Positions 1-8,745 are shown, counted from the first letter of the stretch. The stretch: 47,653 bases of DNA from an uncultured Sutterella sp. (GCA_905206365.1 CAJLHF010000012.1:1-47653), one strand, 5' to 3'. Program-made: numbers and translations. Notes: a model not told the origin generated them from the sequence alone.

Positions 1-54
1 AGTCTGACGGCTCGGTAGGGAATCTCCGTCCCCTTTAGGGCGGAGAGGATGTCA
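1..54 (+). mobile_element. Right end of an IS200/IS605-family element (tnpB tail)
   Basis: Bases 3-38 read in frame as the tail SDGSVGNLRPL followed by TAG, resembling the tail GQSRNVSVL of the TnpB relic at 21652-21921. The stop lies inside a hairpin (about 23-44, arms CTCCG...CGGAG) and is followed by GATGTCAA. The same arrangement, hairpin then GGATGTCAA, closes the TnpB relic on the other strand. In this family the tnpB 3' end, the omega RNA scaffold and the right end coincide. The rest of the element lies outside the window, so its completeness is unknown. Confidence 0.6.
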
Positions 55-750
55 ATTCGATTCGACTTCGGTCGTCTCGGATTTCGTTTCGTGCTTTTCG
101 TTCGCTTCTTTCTTGTCTTTCAATCCGGCAGTCTTCGCACCTTCCGCAACTCCGGATGCAAATTCGGGTACGATCGGGCGCTTTTTTGGAATCTGCACGA
201 TCTTGTTGTTCGCAACGCGAATGCCCGAGCGCAGGTACCCGCGTTTGTTCCCGCGCTTCACGGCTTCGGGACGTTCTTCGGGGTCTTCGAGGCCGCGCTC
301 GAAGTCGACGTGCCAGATCTGGTCTTCGCTTCCTTTGACGGCCGCGACGTGGGTGAGTTCCTCGATCGAAAAGGAAGCACCCTCGCCGCCGAGCCCCATG
401 TGGCAACCGAATGCGTTGAGAACGTCCAAGACCATACCGATGCGAATCGTCTCCCGCCCGTTTTCAAGTTCGTTGTACCACCGGCGGCTCACACCCAGAA
501 GTTCCGCCGTTTCGTCCTGCGTGAAGCCCGCGCGCAGGCGCAGAACGCGAATGAGCGCTCCGACCTCTCGAGCGGAAGAAACCGCGGTCCAGCGGGCACG
601 CTTGATGATGCGGGGACGCCGCCCGGCCGATGCGATGCGCGGTCCGCGATACGCGGCCGCCGTCGGGCGCGTCCGTTGCTCGACACCCGGCGTGCTCGCA
701 GAGCTCTCCGTACGAATCGTATCGGGCGTCCCTTCTTTTTCCTCGGTCAT
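52..750 (-). CDS. XRE/HipB-type helix-turn-helix regulator, possibly truncated
   Basis: A protein of 232 residues with one XRE helix-turn-helix domain at about residues 62-120; the recognition region reads FTQDETAELLGVSRRWYNELENG. This is the HipB/y4mF type of DNA-binding antitoxin or repressor. No hipA-like partner lies in the window. The N-terminal 55 residues are basic and low in complexity, and the C-terminal 30 are rich in Lys and Glu. Its TGA stop (52-54) falls inside the GATGTCAA end of the neighbouring IS605-type element, so the original C-terminus may have been cut off by insertion. No clear ribosome binding site precedes the ATG, and a start nearer the HTH is possible. Confidence 0.7.
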   Translation of the reverse strand: MTEEKEGTPDTIRTESSASTPGVEQRTRPTAAAYRGPRIASAGRRPRIIKRARWTAVSSAREVGALIRVLRLRAGFTQDETAELLGVSRRWYNELENGRETIRIGMVLDVLNAFGCHMGLGGEGASFSIEELTHVAAVKGSEDQIWHVDFERGLEDPEERPEAVKRGNKRGYLRSGIRVANNKIVQIPKKRPIVPEFASGVAEGAKTAGLKDKKEANEKHETKSETTEVESN

Positions 751-961
751 CGTATTCGGCCTTCTGCTGTGTCGGGGGCCCGCTTGGGGTCCGTCGACGG
801 ATTGTCACCATGGCTTCCCGCTTGAGGGAAGTTTCCCCGAAATTTTAAACCACCCGAAGTGGCGAGTCGGGGGTTCGGGTCGCTCGACGTTGTCGAGAAC
901 TCTTTTTCAAGTCTCAACGCGTCGGCCGAGCCCAACCGACGGAAATCCCTCCCGAGCGAAC

Positions 962-1447
962 TCAAAAAATAAGTTCCATATCGTACCAGCGTGCGCCGCC
1001 GTGAACGGACGCGGAAAGGCCCACCTTGCGGAAACCCGACGCGCCGTAGAAGTCGATGAGGTGCTCTTTGCAGGTAAGGATCACGCCCTCGCGTCCCTGC
1101 CCGCGCGCATACTCGACGAACGCTCGAAGGAGCATCGTGCCGCAGCCGCGACGACGGTATTCGGGAATCACCGCGAGACCGAAGACGCTCTGGTAGCGGC
1201 CCTTCGGATTGTGCTTCGTCGCATCTTCGTAAAGGTCGTCCGTGATCGTACGCTGATCGGTCACCATCCCGTCGATGAGGCCGACGGGGCGACCCGCGTC
1301 TTCGAGAATCAGGAAGTGATCGGAAAAGACCGCGAGGCGCTTTTCGAAACTCTCGCGCGTCGCCTTTTCGGCTTCGGGAAAGCTCTGCGCCTCGATATCG
1401 GTCAGGATGTCGAGATCGGCGGGCGTAACGGATCGGATACGAAACAT
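962..1447 (-). CDS. GNAT family N-acetyltransferase
   Basis: A protein of 161 residues with the GNAT fold: the N-terminal strand MFRIRSVTPADLDILTDIE, a central strand VFGLAVIP and the acetyl-CoA pyrophosphate loop YRRRGCGTML, then a C-terminal FYGASGFRKVG. It should transfer an acetyl group from acetyl-CoA to an amine; the layout resembles the aralkylamine (serotonin) N-acetyltransferase-like branch, but the substrate cannot be read from sequence. The ATG at 1447 is preceded by AGAGAG about 7 bases upstream and starts exactly at the domain; an upstream in-frame ATG would only add an unrelated extension. It is divergent from the efflux operon that follows. Confidence 0.8.
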   Translation of the reverse strand: MFRIRSVTPADLDILTDIEAQSFPEAEKATRESFEKRLAVFSDHFLILEDAGRPVGLIDGMVTDQRTITDDLYEDATKHNPKGRYQSVFGLAVIPEYRRRGCGTMLLRAFVEYARGQGREGVILTCKEHLIDFYGASGFRKVGLSASVHGGARWYDMELIF

Positions 1448-1756
1448 GGGGTTCTCTCTTGGTGATAATCGAAATTTTGTTCGGACACGGCACTCAAGCA
1501 AGGTTCGGGGAAAATCCGGCCCGTGTTCGGTTGACGTCCGTAGGATCGTCAAAAAGGCGACTGCAACTCCGAAAATCCCGTCTTTTCGGGTATTTGCGGG
1601 GAGATCCCGGGCCGCCGAGCGCCGTGCGGTGTGTGAGAATCACTCATGATACTCGCAGTTTTCGATTCGGCTCGGGCTCCCGAACCCGCCTCGGCGTTCC
1701 CAAACCCCTTGAAAGCCCTCAACCGCCCGACCCGTTTCCTCATTGGCCCACTCATC

Positions 1757-2788
1757 ATGTCGATTAAAAAATTCGTTCCCGGTCTTCTTTTTGCCGGACT
1801 CCTTGCGGGGGGCGCCGGCTACGTGGCTTTGACGGAAGACGAGCCCGCTCCGCCCGCCCGCGCCTGGGGGAATGTCGACACCCGGCAGGTGTCGCTCGCC
1901 TTCGAAGGCTCGGGCCGCATTGCCGAACTCACGGTCGAAGAAGGCGAGCGCGTTGCCGCGGGGGATCTCCTCGGGAAGCTTGATACGACGGCCTTGCAAA
2001 TCGAGCGTCGCCAAGCGGAAGCGAACCGCCGGGCGCTCGACGCCGCGGCCCGCATGGCTGAAGAAGGCTATCGCGCCGAAGACATCGAGCGCGCCCGAAA
2101 AGAAGTGTCCGCGCTTGCCGCGCAACGCGAAAGCGCTCGGCGCACGTACGAGCGCCAGAAAGGATTGAGCGATGCGGGTGCCACGAGCAAGCAGCTCCTT
2201 GAAGACGCACGCTACGCCGAAGCAGCGCTCGCGCGCCAACTCGAAGGGGCTCGGGCCAACCTTCACGCCCTCGAAGCGGGTCCGCGCCCCCAGGAGGTGG
2301 AAAGCGCCCGCGCACAGGCCGATGCGGCCGCGGCTGCCGTCGACCGTCTCACGGACCAAATCGATCGCGCGGCGCTCCTCCACGCGCCCGTTTCGGGGAT
2401 CGTTCGCAGCCGCCTCGCGGAACCCGGCGACATGGCGTCGCCCTCCCGCACGGTCTATCAGCTCTCGATCGTCGACCCCAAGTGGGTGCGCGCCTACGTG
2501 ACCGAGCGGCAACTCGCCTACGTGAAGGAAGGCGCACCCGCCCGCGTCTCAACCGATACGACGGAGCCCATGGACGGCACCGTCGCCTTCGTTTCGAGTA
2601 CGGCCGAATTCACGCCGAAGAGCGTGCAGACGGAAGAGCTCCGCACGCTTCTCGTCTATGAAGTGAAGGTGTCGGTTCCCGACCCCGAAAATCGCCTGCG
2701 ACTCGGTCAGCCCGTGACGGTCGACTTCCCGGAAGAAACGGCAACGGCATCGACGACTGCGACGACTTCGAACACTTCGAACGACTGA
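1757..2788 (+). CDS. ybhG: HlyD/YbhG-like periplasmic adaptor protein
   Basis: A membrane fusion (adaptor) protein of 343 residues. It has an N-terminal membrane anchor (about residues 5-25), a lipoyl-like strand region (VSLAFEGSGRIAELTVEEGERVAAGDLLGKLD), a long Ala/Glu/Arg-rich coiled-coil hairpin, the returning half LLHAPVSGIVRSRLAEPGDM, and a beta-barrel domain. It would link the inner membrane ABC transporter encoded downstream to the periplasm or an outer membrane exit. Together with the next three genes it reproduces the E. coli ybhGFSR order. I chose the ATG that places the anchor at the N-terminus; an in-frame ATG at 1646 would add 37 residues. The end of the protein is a Thr/Ala-rich tail. 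Confidence 0.85.
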   Translation: MSIKKFVPGLLFAGLLAGGAGYVALTEDEPAPPARAWGNVDTRQVSLAFEGSGRIAELTVEEGERVAAGDLLGKLDTTALQIERRQAEANRRALDAAARMAEEGYRAEDIERARKEVSALAAQRESARRTYERQKGLSDAGATSKQLLEDARYAEAALARQLEGARANLHALEAGPRPQEVESARAQADAAAAAVDRLTDQIDRAALLHAPVSGIVRSRLAEPGDMASPSRTVYQLSIVDPKWVRAYVTERQLAYVKEGAPARVSTDTTEPMDGTVAFVSSTAEFTPKSVQTEELRTLLVYEVKVSVPDPENRLRLGQPVTVDFPEETATASTTATTSNTSND

Positions 2789-2821
2789 GCCCGTTCGCGC
2801 TTTTCTTCGAACGAGTTTGCC

Positions 2822-5029
2822 ATGTCCGAAGCGATCAACAAGCAGACGCTTGAGCACGAACGCACCCCGGCGGGCGACCGCCGAGACCCCCCCTCCCCGA
2901 TCGCCGGGCCCCGGGGGTTCTTCGGGAGGCTTCGCGCCGCCCTTTTCCCTGCGAAATCCCGCATTGTGCCCGATGCAAATGCGACCACCCCGAAAGGAAG
3001 TGAAAAAGCGCTCGAAAACAATTCCGATCGGGAGTGCGATTCGACCCCCGACGCGTCGCAGCCCCTTTGCATCCGTCACCTCTCGAAGCGTTTTCCTTCG
3101 CCCGACGGCAAGGTGCTCGAAGCGCTCTCCGACGTCTCGATCGACATTTTCCGTCGCGGCGAGAACGTCGCGATCGTAGGACCCGACGGTGCGGGTAAAA
3201 CGACCCTTATTCGTACGATTGCGGGGCTCCTGAGACCCGAAGGCTGCGAAAAGAACGGAAGAACGGTCGAGCCCCTCATTCGGGTCTTCGGCCGCACGCC
3301 CGACACGGACGACCCCGCATTCACGGAAACGATCGGCGTCATGCCGCAACGCTTCGGCCTTTACGAAGAACTGTCCTGCCGGGAAAATCTCGAATTCTTT
3401 GCGGCCGTGAAGGGTATCCGAGGCGAGGAATTCGAAAAGCGTTTCGCACGGCTCATGCACCTCACGGGCCTCTCGGGTTTCGAAGCGCGTTTGGCGGGAA
3501 AACTCTCGGGCGGCATGAAGCAAAAACTCGGGCTTGCCGCCACTCTCATGACGACGCCCGACTTCATCGTCCTCGACGAACCGACGGTCGGGGTCGATCC
3601 CCTCTCCCGACGGGAACTGCAACGCGTCCTTGAAGACGTCCGCCGCACGGACGGCGTCACGACCCTTTTTTCGACGGCCTACCTCGACGAGGCCGCTTCG
3701 GCGGACCGCGTCTATATCCTCGAAAAGGGCCGAATCGTCGCCTGCGGAACGCCCTCGGAGCTCCTCCTAACGGTGCGGGGTCGTACGTGGCGGGCCGTAC
3801 CTGCAGAGACTTCCACGGAGATTCCCCGCCCGAACGGGAAGAATCACGAGCTTGGCACCGCCGCACACCGCCTCGCACGCACCCTCATGCAAAGTGTTTC
3901 CGCCGTACGGGCGGACTCGCCGTGGCTCGACGCCGTTCCGCGCGGCGACGGGGTGGATCTCCTCGCACGTGCCGGAGCGAACCGCGCGGCGCTCGAGCGC
4001 TCGATTTCGGAACTCGCCGCCTCGGGCCTCGCCGCGACGCTCTCCGAGCGCCCCGAAACGCTCGAAGACGCCTATGCCGCGCTCACTTTCGAAGACGACG
4101 GACGCACCCCCGAAGAGGCGAGCGTCGAAACGGTCGCCCGTTCGGGTGCGGCCTGCGGGGCGTTCTCAAAGGTCGCCCTCAAAACAGCACACAACACAAC
4201 CGGCGAAACAGCCGCCGCGACCTCCGATCCCGTCATCCGAGCCGAGCACATTTCGCGGCGTTTCGGGAATTTCGTCGCCGTCGCGGACACGAGCTTCGAA
4301 GTGAAGCGCGGGGAGATTTTCGGTCTGCTCGGTCCGAACGGAGCGGGCAAAACCACGACCTTCCGAATGCTCTGCGGCCTTTTGCCTCCGAGCTCGGGGG
4401 ATATTCGCATCGACGGGGTCGACCTTCTTGCTTCCGCCTCGGAAGCCCGAGCCCGCATCGGGTATGTGGCGCAGAAGTTTTCGCTCTACGAACGCCTCAC
4501 CGTGTACCAAACGCTTCGCTACTTCGGTGAGTGTTACGGCGTCTCGGGCCGGGCGCTTGATGCACGGATCGGCGAACTCCTCTCGGGCCCGGGCGCGACC
4601 CTCGGGATTCATCTCGAGCGCCGTGCGGGGATGTTGCCCTTGGGCGCGAAGCGCGAGCTCGCCATGGCCTGTGCGCTTTTGCACCGTCCGGCAATCCTCT
4701 TTCTCGACGAAGCCACGTCCGGCGCCGACCTCGCGGCGCGGCGCGCATTCTGGCGCAGGATCGTCGAGCTCGCCCGCAACGGAACGACGGTCGTCGTCAC
4801 CACGCATTTCATGGACGAGGCCGAGTACTGCGACCGCTTCCTCATTCAGGACGCGGGGCGCGTGCTCGTCCTCGGGTCGCCCGCCGAAGTACGGCGCTCC
4901 GCGGGCGCGGCTACGGTTGAAGAGGCGTTTCGTACGATCGTGCTCGAAAACCGTGCGAAGGAGGCCGAAAAATCGAAGAATGCGGAAAAGCCCGCCGAAA
5001 AGGCCGCCTCGGAGGGGAGCATCGAATGA
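2822..5029 (+). CDS. ybhF: YbhF-like ABC transporter ATPase with two fused nucleotide-binding domains
   Basis: A 735-residue protein with two ABC ATPase domains in one chain, powering the ABC-2 permease pair downstream. NBD1 has Walker A GPDGAGKTT (about residue 120), signature LSGGMKQK (about 229) and Walker B FIVLDEPTVGVD. NBD2 has Walker A GPNGAGKTT (about 503), Walker B LFLDEATSGAD and H-loop THFMDEAE. Two departures are visible: the H-loop His of NBD1 is Ala (STAYLDEA), and the NBD2 signature reads LPLGAKRE rather than LSGGQ. An N-terminal extension of about 80 polar residues precedes NBD1. The stop overlaps the next start by four bases (ATGA). Known homologues export drugs or cations; the substrate here is not evident. 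Confidence 0.88.
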   Translation: MSEAINKQTLEHERTPAGDRRDPPSPIAGPRGFFGRLRAALFPAKSRIVPDANATTPKGSEKALENNSDRECDSTPDASQPLCIRHLSKRFPSPDGKVLEALSDVSIDIFRRGENVAIVGPDGAGKTTLIRTIAGLLRPEGCEKNGRTVEPLIRVFGRTPDTDDPAFTETIGVMPQRFGLYEELSCRENLEFFAAVKGIRGEEFEKRFARLMHLTGLSGFEARLAGKLSGGMKQKLGLAATLMTTPDFIVLDEPTVGVDPLSRRELQRVLEDVRRTDGVTTLFSTAYLDEAASADRVYILEKGRIVACGTPSELLLTVRGRTWRAVPAETSTEIPRPNGKNHELGTAAHRLARTLMQSVSAVRADSPWLDAVPRGDGVDLLARAGANRAALERSISELAASGLAATLSERPETLEDAYAALTFEDDGRTPEEASVETVARSGAACGAFSKVALKTAHNTTGETAAATSDPVIRAEHISRRFGNFVAVADTSFEVKRGEIFGLLGPNGAGKTTTFRMLCGLLPPSSGDIRIDGVDLLASASEARARIGYVAQKFSLYERLTVYQTLRYFGECYGVSGRALDARIGELLSGPGATLGIHLERRAGMLPLGAKRELAMACALLHRPAILFLDEATSGADLAARRAFWRRIVELARNGTTVVVTTHFMDEAEYCDRFLIQDAGRVLVLGSPAEVRRSAGAATVEEAFRTIVLENRAKEAEKSKNAEKPAEKAASEGSIE

Positions 5030-6180
5030 GTCGATTCGAAAGTCTTCGGCGCCTCGTCGCCCTCGTTCGGAAGGAAGCCCGCCAGATGCGGCGGGACCCT
5101 TCGGTGATTGTCGTGAGCTTTTTCCTTCCGCTCGTGCTTTTGCTTCTCTTCGGCTACGGCCTTTCGATGGACCTCAAGGACGTGCCCGTGGCGGTCGTAC
5201 TCGGGGAATCGAGCCCGCAGGCACAAAACGTCGCGGAGCGGATCGACGCTTCGCCCTACTTCCGCTCGATCCCGACCGCTTCGCGCGAAGCGGCCGAGCG
5301 GCTCCTCGCCGCACGCCGAATCGAAGCGATCGTCGACATTCCGCCGGGATTCGAGCGCGATGCCGCTCAGGGCAAGGGGGAAATCGGGCTCGTCGTTCAC
5401 GGAGTTGATGCCAACAGCGCGACGATCATCCGAACGTACGTGGCGGCAACCCTGCAAATTGCGGCCGCAAAAAACGCGGAGCGCGGGGCGACCGTCGCGA
5501 CTGTCGCCGCGACCTCCGGGAACGACGCGCCTTCGGCCGTTCGTCTCCTTTCGCGCGCCTGGTTCAACGAAGCGAACACCTCGACCTGGTACCTCGTGCC
5601 CGGCCTTACGATCGTGCTCATGACGCTTGTTTCGAGCTTTCTCGGAAGCGTCGTCATCGCGCGCGAGTGGGAGCGCGGCACGATGGAGGCGCTGGCTTTG
5701 ACGCCCGCGTCGCCCTTCGAAATTCTCGCGTCGAAGTTTCTCGCCTATTTCGCCCTTGCCACGGCGGGGGAAGGCACCGCCATTCTGACGAGCATCGTGC
5801 TCTTTGACGTTCCCGTGCGCGGAAGCGGTTGGGTGCTTGCGGGCGTCTTTCTCCTCTACAACGTCTGGGCGCTTGCGTTCGGGCTCTTTTTGTCGGCCGC
5901 TATGAAGCGCCAGTTCGTCGCGATGCAGATGGCCGTCATCGGGAGTTACCTGCCCGCTCTGATTCTTTCGGGCTTTATTTTCGACCTCCGAAGCGTTCCC
6001 GATTGGATTTCGGCAGTCGGGCACCTGATGCCGCCCACCTACGCGATGGAAACCGTAAAAATTCTCTTCCTCTCGGGAGGCGCAAACGACGTCGTCCTCG
6101 AAAACGTCCTCATTCTCGCTCTCTGGACGACGGGCTTCATGCTTGCGGCCTTGGCCGTGCTTCGAAAGCGTATGGATTGA
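5026..6180 (+). CDS. ybhS: ABC-2 type permease, YbhS-like
   Basis: A 384-residue inner membrane permease of the ABC2_membrane_3 type. It has one N-terminal membrane helix (VIVVSFFLPLVLLLLFGYGL), a large periplasmic domain (about residues 50-180) and then five C-terminal membrane helices with the characteristic REWERGTMEALALTPASPFEI segment. It is translationally coupled to the ATPase gene through an ATGA overlap. With its sister gene downstream it should form the heterodimeric membrane channel of the exporter. The end includes VLRKRMD, typical of the family. Confidence 0.87.
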   Translation: MSRFESLRRLVALVRKEARQMRRDPSVIVVSFFLPLVLLLLFGYGLSMDLKDVPVAVVLGESSPQAQNVAERIDASPYFRSIPTASREAAERLLAARRIEAIVDIPPGFERDAAQGKGEIGLVVHGVDANSATIIRTYVAATLQIAAAKNAERGATVATVAATSGNDAPSAVRLLSRAWFNEANTSTWYLVPGLTIVLMTLVSSFLGSVVIAREWERGTMEALALTPASPFEILASKFLAYFALATAGEGTAILTSIVLFDVPVRGSGWVLAGVFLLYNVWALAFGLFLSAAMKRQFVAMQMAVIGSYLPALILSGFIFDLRSVPDWISAVGHLMPPTYAMETVKILFLSGGANDVVLENVLILALWTTGFMLAALAVLRKRMD

Positions 6181-6198
6181 GACTCGGAGGGCCTATCG

Positions 6199-7314
6199 AT
6201 GTTGCATGTTCTTCGCCTCAAATTCCTGCGTCTTCGAGCGCTCGTGCGCAAAGAGCTCGTGACGCTGCTCCTTGACCCCGCGATGCTGCGCATTCTCTTC
6301 GTACCCGTCATCGCGCAGTCGGTCCTCTTCGGCTACGGGGCCACCTTCAATTTGGAGCGGGTCCCCTACGTCCTTTACGACGCTTCGCGCTCGGAAGCCT
6401 CCTTCGAAGTGGCGCGCAAAATCGAATCGAACGGGATTTTCGAGCCGATTGCGACCCCGCGGAGTATCGAAGACGTGCGTCGCACGATCGATCACGGGGA
6501 CGCATTGATCGGGATCGTGATTCCGGACGACTTCGCGGCGCGACAAGCGGACGGCACGGGCGGGACGATCTACGTGGCGGTCGACGCGCGCAACACCACG
6601 ACCGCGAACGTCGCGACGGGCTACGTGGCCGCGATCGTCGAGAACCTCAACGCGGAAAAGGGTGCCGCGGGCGCCGTGCGTTTGGTCGAGCGTTACCGTT
6701 ACAACGAAAACGCGATCACGCGCTACAACATCATGCCGGGGCTCATTCTCGCGCTCTCGATGCTGCAGGTGATGCTCCTTGCGGGCGTCGCGGTCTCGCG
6801 CGAACGCGAGGAAGGGTCCTTCGACATGATGTTGATGACGCCGATGACCCCCGTCGAGATCTTCGTCGGGAAAGCGGTTCCACCCTTGGTGATCGGCATC
6901 GCGCAGGGCTTTCTCATTTTCGCCGTCGCGCGCTACTGGTTCGAGATTCCCTTTGCGGGCTCGATCGGGCTGCTCTTTTTCGTCGTCTCCCTCTTTTCGC
7001 TCAGCATCGTGGGATTGGCGCTTGCCATCTCGGCCGCGTCGCGCACGTATCAGCAGTCCGTGATCCTCGTCTTTTTCTTCGTGCTTCCCGCCCTCATCCT
7101 CTCGGGCCTCATGACCCCCGTCGGGGCGATGCCCGAATTCATGCAGGCGGCGACCGTTCTCAACCCCGCACGCTACGGGATTCAGATGGTACGCATGATT
7201 TATTTCGAAGGTGCGGATTTCGACGCGATTCGCCCCTTCCTCTGGCCGCTTCTGCTCCTTACGGGACTCTCGATTCCAGCCGCAACGTGGTTCTTCCGGC
7301 ACAAGGTCACCTGA
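6199..7314 (+). CDS. ybhR: ABC-2 type permease, YbhR-like
   Basis: A 371-residue paralogue of the preceding permease with the same plan: N-terminal helix (MLRILFVPVIAQSVLFGYGATF), periplasmic domain, and a C-terminal membrane block with SREREEGSFDMMLMTPMTPVEIFVGK. It lies 18 bases after ybhS and has a GGAGGGCC ribosome binding region. It closes the four-gene operon. The pairing of two non-identical permeases with one double ATPase and one adaptor matches the YbhGFSR arrangement, so it is probably a tripartite-type exporter, although no outer membrane partner gene is present nearby. Confidence 0.87.
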   Translation: MLHVLRLKFLRLRALVRKELVTLLLDPAMLRILFVPVIAQSVLFGYGATFNLERVPYVLYDASRSEASFEVARKIESNGIFEPIATPRSIEDVRRTIDHGDALIGIVIPDDFAARQADGTGGTIYVAVDARNTTTANVATGYVAAIVENLNAEKGAAGAVRLVERYRYNENAITRYNIMPGLILALSMLQVMLLAGVAVSREREEGSFDMMLMTPMTPVEIFVGKAVPPLVIGIAQGFLIFAVARYWFEIPFAGSIGLLFFVVSLFSLSIVGLALAISAASRTYQQSVILVFFFVLPALILSGLMTPVGAMPEFMQAATVLNPARYGIQMVRMIYFEGADFDAIRPFLWPLLLLTGLSIPAATWFFRHKVT

Positions 7315-7505
7315 AACGCCAGCCCGAATCGGTCGCTCGAATCGACCTACCGCGACGCAAGCAGAGCGCGCGGGCACGTAACGAATTCGCACACTCTCAG
7401 CCGCGTGTCTCTGGCATACTGAGCCCGACGGGCGGCCGTTTTCGCTCGGCGCGCCCGACCCGTAACACGAGTTTCCCCGAGAAACCCATAAGGAACCGAT
7501 CCGCA

Positions 7506-7751
7506 ATGCTTAAGCTCATCGCTCTGGCGGTCCCCGCCGCGCTCCTTCTCGCCGGTTGCAATCAGTCGATCACGCCGAACGAAAAGACCTGCTCGCCCTC
7601 ATACATTAAGGGAGTCGCCGACAAGGAAGGCCTTGACAAGGCGAAGGCCCTCTCCTCGGCCTGCCTCGAAAAGGGCTACGACAACGCCCTTTCGAGCATC
7701 GACAAGGCGGGTGCCGCGCTCAAAGAAAAGCTCTTCGGCGAGAAGAACTGA
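7506..7751 (+). CDS. Small lipoprotein
   Basis: An 81-residue precursor with a lipoprotein signal: a short charged start, a hydrophobic core and the lipobox LLLAGC, placing the lipidated Cys at about residue 19. The mature part of about 60 residues is helical and Lys-rich with two further Cys residues. AAGGA precedes the ATG by about 10 bases. I do not recognise the family. It sits 36 bases upstream of the PepSY-like gene and is probably co-transcribed with it. It is predicted to be a membrane-attached periplasmic protein. Confidence 0.75.
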   Translation: MLKLIALAVPAALLLAGCNQSITPNEKTCSPSYIKGVADKEGLDKAKALSSACLEKGYDNALSSIDKAGAALKEKLFGEKN

Positions 7752-7787
7752 GTCCCGACAACGCTTCGTAGCTTCCGAGTTCGATCC

Positions 7788-8249
7788 ATGAAAAACCTCG
7801 CCCGAACAACACTTTTTCCCTGCCTTTTCGGACTTCTCGCGGGTGCCTCAAACGTATCGGCCGAAGACCTCACGGCGGATGCCGTACCGGAAGTCGTTCG
7901 TGCCTACGTACAAACAACCTTCGGCGACGTCCCTCGCATCGAATGGGATTTCGATGAGGATACGGGCACCTTCGAGGCCGACTTCGAACTTTCGGGCGAT
8001 CGCGAGGTCGAACTTCGGATCAGGCCCGACGGCACGCTTTTCTCGGCCAAAGAAGACGTGCCGGAAAGCGAAATCCCCGAGTTCGTCAAAGCGGCCGCCG
8101 TCAAAGAAATGCCGGGCGCCCGCATCCTCGGCGCCAACAAACTCACCGATCGCACGGGCACCGTCCTCTGGGACGTAGGACTTCGCGCGACGAGTAACGG
8201 AAACGTTCATCGAAACGTTCGGATTCCCGGACAACAACTCGAACGCTGA
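7788..8249 (+). CDS. PepSY-like secreted protein
   Basis: A 153-residue precursor with a Sec signal peptide (core FPCLFGLLAGASNVSA) and a mature part of about 128 residues made of two PepSY-like units: VPEVVRAYVQTTFGDVPRIEWDFDE with DTGTFEADFELSGDREVELRI, then IPEFVKAAAVKEMPGARILGANK with GTVLWDVGLR. This alternation of helix and paired strands is the PepSY_like/BLIP-like layout of small periplasmic proteins, often thought to act as inhibitors or binders. It probably forms a two-gene unit with the upstream lipoprotein. Its function is not known. Confidence 0.75.
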   Translation: MKNLARTTLFPCLFGLLAGASNVSAEDLTADAVPEVVRAYVQTTFGDVPRIEWDFDEDTGTFEADFELSGDREVELRIRPDGTLFSAKEDVPESEIPEFVKAAAVKEMPGARILGANKLTDRTGTVLWDVGLRATSNGNVHRNVRIPGQQLER

Positions 8250-8358
8250 GCACGCCCGGACTTCGATACGCCGGAAACCGCAGGCTGATTTTTTTCCGGA
8301 ACATACTTCTACCTAAGGGAACCCACAAGTCCACCTTTTTGTGTAACAATGCGTCCTT

Positions 8359-8383
8359 TGCCGCCCGAAATCCGGGCGGCAAC
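8359..8383 (+). repeat. Perfect hairpin just upstream of the lysine riboswitch
   Basis: TTGCCGCCCG and CGGGCGGCAA form a perfect 10-bp stem around a 5-base loop. There is no T-run after it, so it is not a classical terminator in either direction. It ends four bases before the riboswitch P1 arm. It may end or stabilise the preceding transcript, or be an extra stem at the 5' end of the lysP leader. Confidence 0.6.
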
Positions 8384-8386
8384 CAT

Positions 8387-8595
8387 GCGTGATAGAGGCG
8401 CGGACGAGCATGAGTAGACGGCCGAGGGGGTACCCGAGGAAGCCGATCGAAGGGGCCGTCCGCCGAAACGCCCTGCCGGACGCGGGAGGGCAGTTGGGGA
8501 TGCGGAGAAAATCCGCATCACTCCCGTCGCGACGAAGCGGTCGTTCGACTTTCAAACGACTTTCACTTCGGTCGGCGACGGAGGAGCTGTCGGCT
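8387..8595 (+). promoter_or_regulatory. Lysine riboswitch (L box) aptamer upstream of lysP
   Basis: The conserved L-box blocks occur in order. GATAGAGGCGCG (8391-8402) is followed by GAGTA (8412-8416), then GAAGGGG (8449-8455) and GCCGAA (8462-8467). A P4-type arm with GGGCAG...GGGGATGC follows, then the hairpin TGCGGA/TCCGCA, and finally GGAGGAGCTGTC (8580-8591). The last block closes P1 by pairing with GATAG. These match the known lysine aptamer core and its closing strand. The RNA would bind lysine and turn down the lysine permease gene downstream. Confidence 0.88.
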
Positions 8596-8668
8596 GGCGT
8601 TACGGGCACGAACACACCGTTCGTCGTTGGGGGTTTGCTTTCAAAGCCGCCCCGCAACGCCTTCGGGA

Positions 8669-8727
8669 AGGGATACGGGCCTCGTGCGACACCGATGGAT
8701 GTCGCACGGGACCGCAACCCTCTTTTT
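8669..8727 (+). terminator. Terminator of the lysine riboswitch expression platform
   Basis: A long hairpin has an inner perfect 8-bp stem CGTGCGAC/GTCGCACG (8683-8690 with 8701-8708) and an outer AGGG/CCCT pair (8669-8672 with 8718-8721), followed by TCTTTTT. It lies between the aptamer and the lysP ribosome binding site AAGGA (8731-8735). Its position fits lysine-induced premature termination. A second pairing, GGCGTT (8595-8600) with AACGCC, lies between aptamer and terminator and may be the switching element. Confidence 0.6.
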
Positions 8728-8745
8728 CCGAAGGAATATCCAAGT

